Source of the DNA: an uncultured Alistipes sp.
Lineage (GTDB): Bacteria; Bacteroidota; Bacteroidia; Bacteroidales; Rikenellaceae
Direction of reading: 5' to 3'
NCBI GenBank assembly: GCA_947629705.1
Contig: CANREN010000004.1
Coordinates: 55,086-119,085, forward strand
DNA length: 64,000 bases
Positions within the stretch are counted from its first letter, which is position 1. Each line of letters starts with the position of its first letter. The translations under genes and the position numbers were made by a program. This document shows positions 1 through 8,609 of the stretch, in pieces. The notes under the pieces are model-generated. The model was not told the DNA's origin and did not search any database. It was given only the letters and a program-made list of their open reading frames with translations.

Positions 1-241
1 CTTCCAAACGAAAAACATGCAAATATATTATATTTTCCCGAATTTTTATCCGGTTCCGCACGTTTCCAAAGCGTTCGCATCCTGTCGCGGCTGTACGCTT
101 GCATGGATCGACGGTTTTACCCGCTGACTGAAATCCGCCCCACGATGCCCGCCGCAGGCTTTTTCGAATCCCCTCCCCGCGCTATTTCATTAATTTTATT
201 AAAAAATTCGTAAAAAAATTGCATAATTCAAAAAAAGGCCT

Positions 242-249
242 TATCTTTG
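242..249 (+). promoter_or_regulatory. Bacteroidetes -7 promoter element TATCTTTG upstream of ncRNA candidate
   Basis: Exact TAnnTTTG match; ATTG about 20 nt upstream is a weak -33. Confidence 0.6.
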
Positions 250-255
250 CCGGTG

Positions 256-449
256 AAGTTTTAAGGTTCATTTAGGTTAGTAGTTTTAGGTTGGTTGAGG
301 AGATCGGCAGGTTGCAGCGGGAAACTTCCTGCTGCTATAATCCGGCAAACGGTGCTCGTTTACGGGTCGAAGACCTCCGGTCGACCTCACAGAGGGGGTG
401 GTTCCCCTTAAAAGAAAGGTCAGAGTCGTGAGATTCCGACCTTTTTTAT
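256..449 (+). ncRNA. Structured small RNA candidate (6S-like or Bacteroidales-1-like; family not established)
   Basis: Begins just after TATCTTTG. Contains a strong hairpin GCAGCGGGAAACTTCCTGCTGC, the stem GGTCGA...TCGACC, GGGG..CCCC, and ends in a terminator-like AAAGGTC...GACCTTTTTT. No convincing CDS. Confidence 0.5.
413..449 (+). terminator. Rho-independent terminator-like hairpin
   Basis: AAAGGTCAGAGTCGTGAGATTCCGACCTTTTTT. Confidence 0.6.
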
Positions 450-481
450 TAACCGGTGCGGATCGGAACGTTTTCGAAGAG

Positions 482-597
482 ACCGCCGGAAACGAAGAAA
501 GCTACCGGAAGCGAAAGAACACCGCCGGGAGCGAGGAGAGCCGCCGGAAACGGAAGAACCCGCCGGAAACGAGGAGAGCCGCCGGAAGCGAAGAACG
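482..597. repeat. Degenerate ~19-20 bp tandem repeat, about 6 units (CCGCCGGAAACGAGGAGAG-like)
   Basis: Consecutive units GCCGGAAACGAAGAAAG / ACCGGAAGCGAAAGAACA / CGCCGGGAGCGAGGAGAG / CGCCGGAAACGGAAGAACC / CGCCGGAAACGAGGAGAG / CGCCGGAAGCGAAGAACG. Confidence 0.8.
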
Positions 598-627
598 CCG
601 ACCGCACCGGTTCCTTTTTGAGTTCGC

Positions 628-768
628 AGGCTCCGACCGAAGCCCCCGCCAAGGCGTGGGTGCGGGGGTGGGTCAAGCCTGCAAACGCGGCCAAAGGCCG
701 CGAGCACCGACCGGCAGCAATGCAAACTGCATCCGCCGACTCGATTCAGCGGGAAAAAACATATGGTT
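628..768 (+). repeat. Dispersed intergenic repeat family A, copy 1
   Basis: Shares GAAGCCCCCGCCAAGGCG...GGGTGGGTCAAGCCTGCAAACGCGGC..GCCGCGAGCA..GACCGGCAGCAATGCAAACTGCATCCGCCGACTCGATTC with the other copies. Confidence 0.8.
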
Positions 769-816
769 GCCTGCCATGTGTTTCGAATTCGGGGGTTGGT
801 ACGTCTTATCCATGTC

Positions 817-1086
817 ATGACCGAACAAGAGCTCACCCGACAGATCATCGCCTTGCGCGACCCGATGTTCCGCTTCGCCCGCACGCTTCTCCTGCGGCAG
901 GCCATGGCCCGGATGCCGCACCGACAGCGCGAAGCGCTCCATCTGAAGGAGATCGAGGGATTCGCCACCAAAGAGATCGCCGCGATATTCGCGACCGACG
1001 AAGCTCAAGTCCGCGTCATGCTCTCCCGCGCACGCTGCCGTTTGCGCGAGGAGGTCGAAAAACTGATGGATCATGGAACGAAATGA
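817..1086 (+). CDS. Truncated ECF-type sigma-70 factor (N-terminal region 2.1 fused directly to region 4)
   Basis: MTEQELTRQIIALRDPMFRFARTLLL joined to RQAMARMPHRQREALHLKEIEGFATKEIAAIFATDEAQVRVMLSRARCRLREEV; no region 2.2-2.4 or linker. Confidence 0.7.
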   Translation: MTEQELTRQIIALRDPMFRFARTLLLRQAMARMPHRQREALHLKEIEGFATKEIAAIFATDEAQVRVMLSRARCRLREEVEKLMDHGTK

Positions 1087-1507
1087 AAAAATCGAAGCCT
1101 TGTTGGCACGTTGGTATGCCGGCGAGGCGACCGACGCCGAAGAGGCGAGCCTCCGCGAAAGGTTCGAAAACGACGGCTGCCCGCCCCAAGGGCTGAATCC
1201 CGCAAAAGACGACCGCGGCATCGACGCGCTGCTGTTCGCAGGTCTTCGGGCGTTGTCCGACGAACGGATGCCCGCGCCCCGTCCGGATCGCCGACCCCTC
1301 CTGCGCATCGTATGGAGGTCGGCCGCCGCTGCCGCCATGATCGCCCTCGGCATCCTGCTGGGGATGCAGCTCCGCACGCCCTATTGTTATATCGACGGCG
1401 TGGCCGTCTACGACAAGGAGACGGCCCTCGCCGCCACCGATTGTCTGAACACGCTCTCGGTCCTCGAACTGCCCGACCGGATATTGGATCAACTATTGGA
1501 AAACTGA
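1073..1507 (+). CDS. Hypothetical single-TM protein, likely anti-sigma/regulatory partner
   Basis: Overlaps the sigma ORF by 14 nt; acidic N-term, one TM segment AAAAAMIALGILLGMQL. Confidence 0.55.
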   Translation: MERNEKIEALLARWYAGEATDAEEASLRERFENDGCPPQGLNPAKDDRGIDALLFAGLRALSDERMPAPRPDRRPLLRIVWRSAAAAAMIALGILLGMQLRTPYCYIDGVAVYDKETALAATDCLNTLSVLELPDRILDQLLEN

Positions 1508-1524
1508 ACAAAAATCGAAATCGA

Positions 1525-2427
1525 ATGAAAAGACTTGTTTCTTATTCCCTGGCCTTTGCGGCGGCCGTTCTATTCAGCGTCGCCGCCCGCGCCCAACTTT
1601 CCAGCGGCACACCCGACCATGCCGAACGGCCCGCCGCGGCTCCCGACAAAAAAGCGGCCGACGCCCCGCGCCGAATCGACCTGTCGGACAACGAGATCGT
1701 GCAGCTGCACGAAGCGGATGGAAAGGACGGCATATTATTGAAAGTCGGTGGATTCGACCTTAATTTTGATCGTTCCTACGAATCGGAAGTGCGTTCCGCA
1801 CTGAAAAAACGCCGCGTTGCCCTGACCTTTGCCGGCGATATCGAACTCGGATTCACTGCGCTCACGGGCGTAACCTACGACCAGCCCCACGAGACCCTGC
1901 CCGATTTTCTCGACCAGACGATCGGCAACTCGTTCCACTTCGGATTCACGCCCATCGGCATCACGATGCGCCTCGACCGGAAAAGCCGCTCCCACCTGCA
2001 ATTAGGCATGAGCTACTCCGTCGACAACCTTCGGTTGACGAATCCGGCCCTGACGGTGCGGAACGACGGGCAACTGCTCGTACCGATCGCACGCGACGAA
2101 CCGGCCAAAAAATCGAAACTCCGCTACACGAATCTCGGGTTCGTCTTACGCTACGACTGGACACCGATCCGCAAATTCCATATCGGTCTGTCAACCCACT
2201 ATGATTTTCTGATGCACGGCTGCGCCATCACCAAAAGCCCCAAGGAGAAAACCGCGCTGTCGGGGTTCACGCCGTTCCGTTTCGGAATCGGGGCCTCGGT
2301 CCATTACCGAATCATCGGCTTCTTCGTGCGATACACGCCGACCTCGCTTTTCGAGTCGTCGTCCGGCCTGCGAGCGAAGACCCTCTCCTTTGGCGTTACG
2401 CTCAATTTTAATAACCGGATGTTTTAG
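1525..2427 (+). CDS. Outer-membrane beta-barrel protein (hypothetical)
   Basis: Signal peptide MKRLVSYSLAFAAAVLFSVAARAQ, alternating beta strands, C-terminal aromatic ...FGVTLNFNNRMF. Confidence 0.65.
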   Translation: MKRLVSYSLAFAAAVLFSVAARAQLSSGTPDHAERPAAAPDKKAADAPRRIDLSDNEIVQLHEADGKDGILLKVGGFDLNFDRSYESEVRSALKKRRVALTFAGDIELGFTALTGVTYDQPHETLPDFLDQTIGNSFHFGFTPIGITMRLDRKSRSHLQLGMSYSVDNLRLTNPALTVRNDGQLLVPIARDEPAKKSKLRYTNLGFVLRYDWTPIRKFHIGLSTHYDFLMHGCAITKSPKEKTALSGFTPFRFGIGASVHYRIIGFFVRYTPTSLFESSSGLRAKTLSFGVTLNFNNRMF

Positions 2428-2476
2428 AAACAGTCCCTGCAAAGGGAAGCACGACGAATAAAACGACGAAATTACG

Positions 2477-2950
2477 ATGAAACGTTTGATTATCATAGGA
2501 TTGTTCATGTTGCTGCCAATGCTGTCGAGGGGGCAAAGCTCGGACATGGAGGCGCTTTTCGACCACTACGGCGCAGCCGAAGGCGTTACGACCGTCGCAT
2601 TCGAGCGCAAAATGATGCACATGATGAGCATGCAGGCGGCACAACGGGGCGACGAGGAGCTGGCCCGACTGCTCGACGAAATCGTCTTCATCCGCGTGTT
2701 GACGACGAGCGACCAGATCGGTTTGGCCGTCCATGCCGAACGGATCGTCAAGGCGAGCAAACATTTCGAGCGGCTCACCTCGACCAGCGCAGACGGCCGA
2801 ACCACACAGGTCTATTTGAACGAAACGAAACTGAGCCCAAACAAAGAGCTGGTTGTGATTACGCGCAGCAAGGATGAAACGGCGGTCGTGCATATCTTCG
2901 GGTCGTTCGACCTGCACGAAGTAGGCCGCATCGCCTCCATCCGGCCTTGA
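2477..2950 (+). CDS. DUF4252-like secreted protein
   Basis: Signal peptide; pattern resembles DUF4252 proteins found beside Bacteroidetes sigma/anti-sigma pairs. Confidence 0.6.
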   Translation: MKRLIIIGLFMLLPMLSRGQSSDMEALFDHYGAAEGVTTVAFERKMMHMMSMQAAQRGDEELARLLDEIVFIRVLTTSDQIGLAVHAERIVKASKHFERLTSTSADGRTTQVYLNETKLSPNKELVVITRSKDETAVVHIFGSFDLHEVGRIASIRP

Positions 2951-2982
2951 CAAGGGGCCTTCCGAATGCGACCAATCAAAAA

Positions 2983-3020
2983 TCTCCCGCACCTTATATA
3001 AAAAAGGTGCGGGAGTTTTA
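2983..3020 (+). terminator. Rho-independent terminator
   Basis: CTCCCGCACCTT...AAGGTGCGGGAGTTTTATT. Confidence 0.85.
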
Positions 3021-3087
3021 TTAACTGGTACGGATCACACCGTTTTTGGGGAAAGCGGTCGGCAACAGGAGGCCCTTTTATAAGGGC

Positions 3088-3225
3088 CGCGGGCTCCGAC
3101 AGAAGCCCCCGCCAAGGCGGGGGTTTGGGGGTGGGTCAAGCCTGCATACGCGGCTTCGCCGCGAGAACACGACCGACGGCAATGTAAAAACATTCTGCCG
3201 ACTTGATTCGGTGCGTATATAGTAA
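3088..3225 (+). repeat. Dispersed intergenic repeat family A, copy 2
   Basis: GGCTCCGACAGAAGCCCCCGCCAAGGCGGGGGTTTGGGGGTGGGTCAAGCCTGCATACGCGGCTTCGCCGCGAG... Confidence 0.85.
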
Positions 3226-3228
3226 AAC

Positions 3229-3816
3229 CTACTTGATTCGCTCGTAGTATTCGCGCGTGCGGGTGTCGACGCGGATTTTGTCGCCCGTGTTGATGAACAG
3301 CGGTACGCGAATCGTCGCGCCGTCCTTGGCCGTCGCCGAATTGACCGTAGCGGGTTTCAGCGAGTTGGTCGATGCCGTATCGCCCTTGATGCCCGGCTCG
3401 GTGTAGATCACCTCCATGTCGACGATCGGCGGAAGTTCGGCCGACAGAACGGTCTCCTTCTCGGTGTGGAACATCACCTCGACCACCTGACCGTCGGTAA
3501 TGAGGTCGTAGTTGTTGATGAGGTTCTTGTCGATGTTGATCTCCTCGAAAGTCTCCGTGTGCATGAAGTGCGCACCGAGGTCATCCTCGTAGGTGAACTG
3601 ATAGGGGCGGCGTTCAACGCGCACCTGTTCGATCTTCTGACTCACCGACGAGAAAGTGTTTTCGAGAACGCGGCCGTTTTCGAGGTTCTTCAGCTTCGAA
3701 CGGACGAATGCGGGGCCTTTGCCCGGTTTGCAGTGCTGGAAGTCGACGACCAGAAAAGTCTTGCCGTCCATTTCGATGCACATGCCGATTTTGATGTCAG
3801 CAGCAGTAATAGTCAT
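3229..3816 (-). CDS. efp: Elongation factor P
   Basis: KIGMCIEMDGKTFLVVDFQHCKPGKGPAFVRSKLKNLENGRVLENTF; full-length EF-P. Confidence 0.95.
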   Translation of the reverse strand: MTITAADIKIGMCIEMDGKTFLVVDFQHCKPGKGPAFVRSKLKNLENGRVLENTFSSVSQKIEQVRVERRPYQFTYEDDLGAHFMHTETFEEINIDKNLINNYDLITDGQVVEVMFHTEKETVLSAELPPIVDMEVIYTEPGIKGDTASTNSLKPATVNSATAKDGATIRVPLFINTGDKIRVDTRTREYYERIK

Positions 3817-3841
3817 AAGTTTATGGTTTGTGTTTTGGCGT

Positions 3842-3964
3842 CAAAGATACGAATAAGCGAGGGCAAAACAAAACTTGTTTTCGTTTTGCCGAGCGGGAAT
3901 ATCTTCGGCGGAGCCAAAGATACGAAAAAATTTATTAACTGGTACGGATCAGTCCGTTTTCGGG
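3842..3964 (-). repeat. Promoter-bearing repeat cassette, copy 1 (upstream of efp)
   Basis: On the minus strand GATCCGTACCAGTTAATAAA..TTTCGTATCTTTGGCTCCGCCGAAGATATTCCCGCTCGGCAAAACGAAAACAAGTTTTGTTTTGCCCTCGCTTATTCGTATCTTTG; near-identical to 34706-34819. Confidence 0.9.
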
Positions 3965-3972
3965 AGGGGCCG

Positions 3973-4045
3973 GCAGCGAAGATGACGATCTCGTAATAAA
4001 CCTCAATCGCATAGGAAACCCCGTTCGAACGGGGCGGCCCGTGCG
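3973..4045 (+). repeat. Dispersed intergenic repeat family D, copy 1
   Basis: CGGCAGCGAAGATGACG...ATCGCATAGG..AACC..TTCGAACGGGGCG, shared with 53188-53290. Confidence 0.65.
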
Positions 4046-4088
4046 ACGCAAAGCGCCGCCGGTCATTTTGAATGCCGAAAGAACCCGA

Positions 4089-4751
4089 TTACCACACGAT
4101 CGGCTCCTTGCCGACGCTTTTCAGATAATCGTTGGCCTGCGAGAAGTGGCGGCATCCGGAAAATCCGCGGTAGGCCGAGAGCGGCGAGGGGTGAACGGCT
4201 TTCAGAATGCAGTTGCGACGCGGATCGGCGATGGCGCCCTTGCGCTGGGCATACGCGCCCCACAACATGTAGACGATGCCCTCTTTCCGTTCGGCGATGG
4301 CCCGCACGACGGCATCGGTGAAGGTCTCCCAGCCGTGTCCGGCGTGCGAAGCGGCCTCGTGGGCCCGCACGGTCAACACGGCGTTCAGCAGCAGCACGCC
4401 CTGCTCGGCCCATCGGTCGAGGTTGCCCGTCGAGGGGATCGGCGTACCGGTATCGTCGTGCACCTCCTGGAAGATATTTTGCAGCGAGGGCGGAAAGGGC
4501 ACTCCGTCGCCGACCGAGAAGCAGAGGCCGTTGGCCTGCCCGGGGCCGTGATAGGGGTCTTGTCCGATGATGACGACCTTCAATGCGTCGAACGGACACT
4601 TGTCGAAAGCCCGGAAGATGTTGCTGCCGCGCGGATAGATCCGCCGCGTGGCATACTCCTCACGGACGAAACGCACGAGCGTCTCGAAATAGGGCTTTTC
4701 GAACTCCGGAGCCAGCAACTCCTTCCAATCTTCGGCAATTTTTACTTCCAT
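4089..4751 (-). CDS. ung: Uracil-DNA glycosylase
   Basis: VVIIGQDPYHGPGQANGLCFSV and VHPSPLSAYRGFSGCRHFSQAN motifs. Confidence 0.95.
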   Translation of the reverse strand: MEVKIAEDWKELLAPEFEKPYFETLVRFVREEYATRRIYPRGSNIFRAFDKCPFDALKVVIIGQDPYHGPGQANGLCFSVGDGVPFPPSLQNIFQEVHDDTGTPIPSTGNLDRWAEQGVLLLNAVLTVRAHEAASHAGHGWETFTDAVVRAIAERKEGIVYMLWGAYAQRKGAIADPRRNCILKAVHPSPLSAYRGFSGCRHFSQANDYLKSVGKEPIVW

Positions 4752-4884
4752 TCTCTTATTAAGCGGTACGGGTACAAATGTACGAAGAAATTTTGCATAT
4801 CGTCCTGCCGATCCATCGTGAATCGCCGAAAACGACACAGGTACTGCACCGGATCGACGAAAAAATCGGAGCGAGGGCACCAAG

Positions 4885-6192
4885 CTAACCGATCAAATCG
4901 AGCAGCCGCACATTCTCCTGCGAACTGCGGGCCCCCTCTTTCAGCCGCTCCAATTCGCCATCGACCCGCGCCAGATCGGGCGTCGCCGCGAAATCGAAGC
5001 GCATCTGTCCGCAACGCTCCACCGCCTCTAAAATGCCGTAGACGGTCAGCTTCGAAATCTCATGCGCCGGCATATAGGCCACCTCCCGTTCGTCGTCTCC
5101 GTCCCGCACGGCGATCAACTGTCCGGCCTGCACCAACTGGAATAGCACATCGTTCACGATACGGGTCGGCAGTCCGAGCTGTTCGCGGATGGCGTCGGCC
5201 GGATAGGCTCCGCCCTTGCCCCGAAAATTCCGCACCACGAGCGCCATCGTCGCCAGCAGGATTTTCCGCCGCTGGTCGTAGCTGACCAGCAGCGATTCGC
5301 GCTCCTCGCCGAAGCGGGCGATGTTCTGGTAGGCGAACGACAGTTCGCCGCCGAACAGCAGGATCTGCCACGACGTCTGCAGCCAGATCAGCAGCAGCGG
5401 CAGCGCGACGAAACTGCCGTAAATGGCATTGTAGGAGGTCATCCACCGTTGCAGATAGACGTAGCCCCACTGAAACAGCAGGAAGAACGTTCCCGCGACG
5501 ATGCCCGCCATCATCGCACTGCCGAGGCGCACCTTGGCATTGGGGATAATCAGGTAGAGCAGCGTGAACATTACCCAGAATACCAGCAGCGAAGCCGCCC
5601 GCATCAAAAGCGTATGATACCACCGGCCGTCCATCCCGAACAGCTCCTGGGCGTAGCTGCCCACGGCATTGGCCACGATCCAGAGAATCGGCACGATCAG
5701 CACCACGGCGACGTAATCGGTATATTGGCGGGCGATGCTGCGTTCGACCTTGACCTCCCAAATGTTGTTGAAGGCGTTTTCGATGGAGCTGAAGACCTTG
5801 ATGACGGCCCAGAAAAGCATCAACAGCGCCACGGCCGCCACGATGCCGCCCTGTGTCCGGGCGAGTGCCCGTTCGGCGAATCCGACCACGTAGTCGATGA
5901 TCTCGGGATTCTGCGGAAAGAGGCCGTAGAGGTTGTCGATCAGCCGGTCGGCCAATCCGAACCCCTTGACGATGGCGAACACCACGGCGATGATGGGCAC
6001 CAGCGACATCAGCGTATAATAGGTGAGGGCCGCCGACCGCACCATCGTGCCGTGCTCGACCAGTCCGCGGGCCGTATAGAACCACAGCCGGTACTGACGC
6101 ACCAACCAGCGGGCCACCGGATTATGCCACTCGTGCAGGTCGAGTTTGAAAATCGTGTCGGTGAAGTAGACCCATAATTTTTTCAGCTCCAT
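4885..6192 (-). CDS. YihY/virulence factor BrkB family membrane protein
   Basis: Multiple TM segments; RSAALTYYTLMSLVPIIAVVFAIVKGFG motif. Confidence 0.85.
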   Translation of the reverse strand: MELKKLWVYFTDTIFKLDLHEWHNPVARWLVRQYRLWFYTARGLVEHGTMVRSAALTYYTLMSLVPIIAVVFAIVKGFGLADRLIDNLYGLFPQNPEIIDYVVGFAERALARTQGGIVAAVALLMLFWAVIKVFSSIENAFNNIWEVKVERSIARQYTDYVAVVLIVPILWIVANAVGSYAQELFGMDGRWYHTLLMRAASLLVFWVMFTLLYLIIPNAKVRLGSAMMAGIVAGTFFLLFQWGYVYLQRWMTSYNAIYGSFVALPLLLIWLQTSWQILLFGGELSFAYQNIARFGEERESLLVSYDQRRKILLATMALVVRNFRGKGGAYPADAIREQLGLPTRIVNDVLFQLVQAGQLIAVRDGDDEREVAYMPAHEISKLTVYGILEAVERCGQMRFDFAATPDLARVDGELERLKEGARSSQENVRLLDLIG

Positions 6193-6282
6193 AATTTTTA
6201 TTCGCGATCGTATAAGATCCTATAAATCCGTGTGCCGGCGTTTTCCGGATCCGACCGGTCGGGGCCGCCCGCGATTCTCCGT

Positions 6283-7446
6283 TCAGCCGCATTCGCCGCA
6301 CTGGCCAATGAAGAAAACCCAATAGCCGTTGCCGATTCGGGTGAAAGCCAACCGCAGGTCATCGCCCGAACGCACGCCCAACCGACGCATCAACTCCTCC
6401 TGTCCGATCGGGAAGTCGCGTTTGAGAATTTCGACGCGGCGGCCTTTCAGTTCGCGTTTCAGCCGCCGCGGATCGAACGGTTCGATGCGTTCGACGGGCA
6501 GCAGCCGCACCAACGGGTCGTCGAACGGATCGGCCGCGAAGCCGAAGCCGTTCTCGCTCCAGCTGTCCGCCTTGCCCGCCATTCGCAGACGGGCCAACCG
6601 TGCCTTGCGCAAGGCGACATCGGGCAGTGCGAGCCAACGGCAGCGCGACGGTTCGAACCGTTCGGGCAAAACCGGCGGCAGGGTGCCGTAGGGTACCGCG
6701 AAACGGCCGCGGCCGACCGCCTCGGCGGCGATTTCCGGTTCCGACCCGTCGACACAGACCACCACCTCCTTGCATTCGTCGCCGACCGAGAGCACCTCCA
6801 CGCGGCACGGCCCGAAGCGGCGGAACGCTTCGTCGACGTCGAACAGCGGCGAATTTTTCACGCACAGCCGCGGCGCCGCTTCGCGCAATCGGGGCAGCAG
6901 CGCCACCACGTCGGGCGAACAATCCTCCATCCGCACCAACTTCCGTCCGTCGGCGCTGCGCCGGTCGGGGTCGACGTAAATCCAGTCGAAATGCAGCCCC
7001 TCGCGTTGCAGGAACTCCTCGGCCGAGCTATTGACCACCTCGATATTCGCAACACCCAATCGGGAAAAATTCTCCGCCGCGACGGCTGCCAGCACGGGAT
7101 CGCGTTCGAGGGCCGTTACGCGGCGGAACCGCCGGCTCAAGGCCCAGGCGTCGACGCCCAGTCCGCACGTAAGGTCGAGCACGCGATCGCCTTCGATGCG
7201 TTTGCAGCGTGCGCACCCCTCGCTCGAAGCCTGTTCGAAAGCGCGGGGCGGCAGGATGCACCGGGCGGCGGCGAAGGTCGGCAGCTTATGCCGCGCCCGC
7301 TCCAAATACTTGACCTGCGTGGCGACCGAACGGGCATGAGGGATGCGGCTGTCGAGCGCCACCTCCAACGGATCGCACCCGCACGCCGCGTCGATCGCCT
7401 GCCGCACCTCCGGCAGCAGCAACGTATCGAACTCCTCCCGCTCCAA
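6283..7446 (-). CDS. Class I SAM-dependent methyltransferase with THUMP-like C-terminal domain
   Basis: VLDLTCGLGVDAWAL, YVDPDRR; resembles the Bacteroidetes PG_1098 type. Confidence 0.75.
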   Translation of the reverse strand: MEREEFDTLLLPEVRQAIDAACGCDPLEVALDSRIPHARSVATQVKYLERARHKLPTFAAARCILPPRAFEQASSEGCARCKRIEGDRVLDLTCGLGVDAWALSRRFRRVTALERDPVLAAVAAENFSRLGVANIEVVNSSAEEFLQREGLHFDWIYVDPDRRSADGRKLVRMEDCSPDVVALLPRLREAAPRLCVKNSPLFDVDEAFRRFGPCRVEVLSVGDECKEVVVCVDGSEPEIAAEAVGRGRFAVPYGTLPPVLPERFEPSRCRWLALPDVALRKARLARLRMAGKADSWSENGFGFAADPFDDPLVRLLPVERIEPFDPRRLKRELKGRRVEILKRDFPIGQEELMRRLGVRSGDDLRLAFTRIGNGYWVFFIGQCGECG

Positions 7447-7455
7447 TGTTCGGAT

Positions 7456-8460
7456 TCAGATGCCGGCCGACTGCCAAATCAGCGCCGAAGCGCCGAGAAT
7501 CGCCACATTCTTGCCCTGGATGCCGCTCGGCAGCAGTTTTACCTTGTTCTTGAACACGAAGAGCATGTTCTCCTCCATGTATCGCTGCGTCGGTTCGAAG
7601 AGGAGCCTGCCCGCCTTCGACAGACCGCCGAAGAGGAAAATCGCCTCGGGCGACGTGATCGTAACCGCGTTGGCCAAGGCGCGGCCCAGCATCTCGCCCG
7701 TATAACGGAACGTCTCCTTGGCGATGGGATCGCCCTGCTCGGCAGCGGCCGAAATCATCGACGCGTCGAAATCGGCGAAAGGAATGTCGCGCAGCTTGCT
7801 GGGAGCCGTCATGGTCGCCATCAGTTCGAAGGCCGTGCGCTTGATGCCCGTGGCCGAAACATAGGCCTCGAGACACCCGCGCCGTCCGCAGCCGCATTCG
7901 CGGCCGTTCCGCTCCACGCAGACATGGCCGAATTCGCCCGCGAAACCGTCGTGGCCGTAGATCATCTCGCCGTTGGCCACGAATCCCGATCCGAGCCCCG
8001 TACCGAGCGTGATCATGATGAAGTCGCGCATCCCCTTGGCATTGCCGAAGATCATTTCGCCGAGCGTCGCGGCATTGGCGTCGTTCGTAATGAGCACCTT
8101 CACCCCGTCGAAGTGTTTCGCAATGTCGTCGGCCAGACGGAACAGCCGACGGGTTCCGCTGCATGCGACCTCCCCTTCGTGCGATTTCCACAGATTGGGC
8201 GGGGTATCGATCGTCCCGTTGTGATAATTGGCGTTGGGAGCGCCGATGCCGATGCCGACTAATTCGTAGTCGAACGACAGGCTGTCGGCCAGCGTCTTCA
8301 TCGACCGGCACAAATCCTCCACATAAGCGGGATAATCCTCCACATAGGGATACTTTTTGGTCGAGATGACCGATTCGGCGTACAGGTCGCCGTTGTCGTC
8401 CACGAGGCCGAAGGCCGTGTTGATGCCGCCGATGTCGACGCCGAGCGCGAGCTTTTTCAT
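7456..8460 (-). CDS. ROK family protein / glucokinase
   Basis: LALGVDIGGINTAFGLVD, ITLGTGLGSGFVANGEMIYG, CGCGRRGCLEAYVS. Confidence 0.9.
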   Translation of the reverse strand: MKKLALGVDIGGINTAFGLVDDNGDLYAESVISTKKYPYVEDYPAYVEDLCRSMKTLADSLSFDYELVGIGIGAPNANYHNGTIDTPPNLWKSHEGEVACSGTRRLFRLADDIAKHFDGVKVLITNDANAATLGEMIFGNAKGMRDFIMITLGTGLGSGFVANGEMIYGHDGFAGEFGHVCVERNGRECGCGRRGCLEAYVSATGIKRTAFELMATMTAPSKLRDIPFADFDASMISAAAEQGDPIAKETFRYTGEMLGRALANAVTITSPEAIFLFGGLSKAGRLLFEPTQRYMEENMLFVFKNKVKLLPSGIQGKNVAILGASALIWQSAGI

Positions 8461-8609
8461 CCTTTTATTCATTAGGTGGTTAATTCTTACGCGGGTTGTC
8501 GGATCGCCGCATAAGGACATATTCTTGCCAAAGTTAATAAAAATTCGGCTATACCGAAATTTTTTTCTATTTTTGAGGGCGATTAGGCATTCTATAACCC
8601 ATTCCCGCC

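Noticed and set aside
482-597. Possible CRISPR array
   Set aside because: Units are contiguous without unique spacers and too short and degenerate for CRISPR repeats.
398-820. ORFs across the tandem repeat and repeat A copy 1 (140, 183, 246 aa)
   Set aside because: Generated by the purine-rich minisatellite and the intergenic repeat; no conserved pattern, and overlapping frames on both strands.
6232-8262. 676-aa plus-strand ORF opposite the methyltransferase and ROK genes
   Set aside because: Antisense artefact; the opposite strand has two clear protein families.
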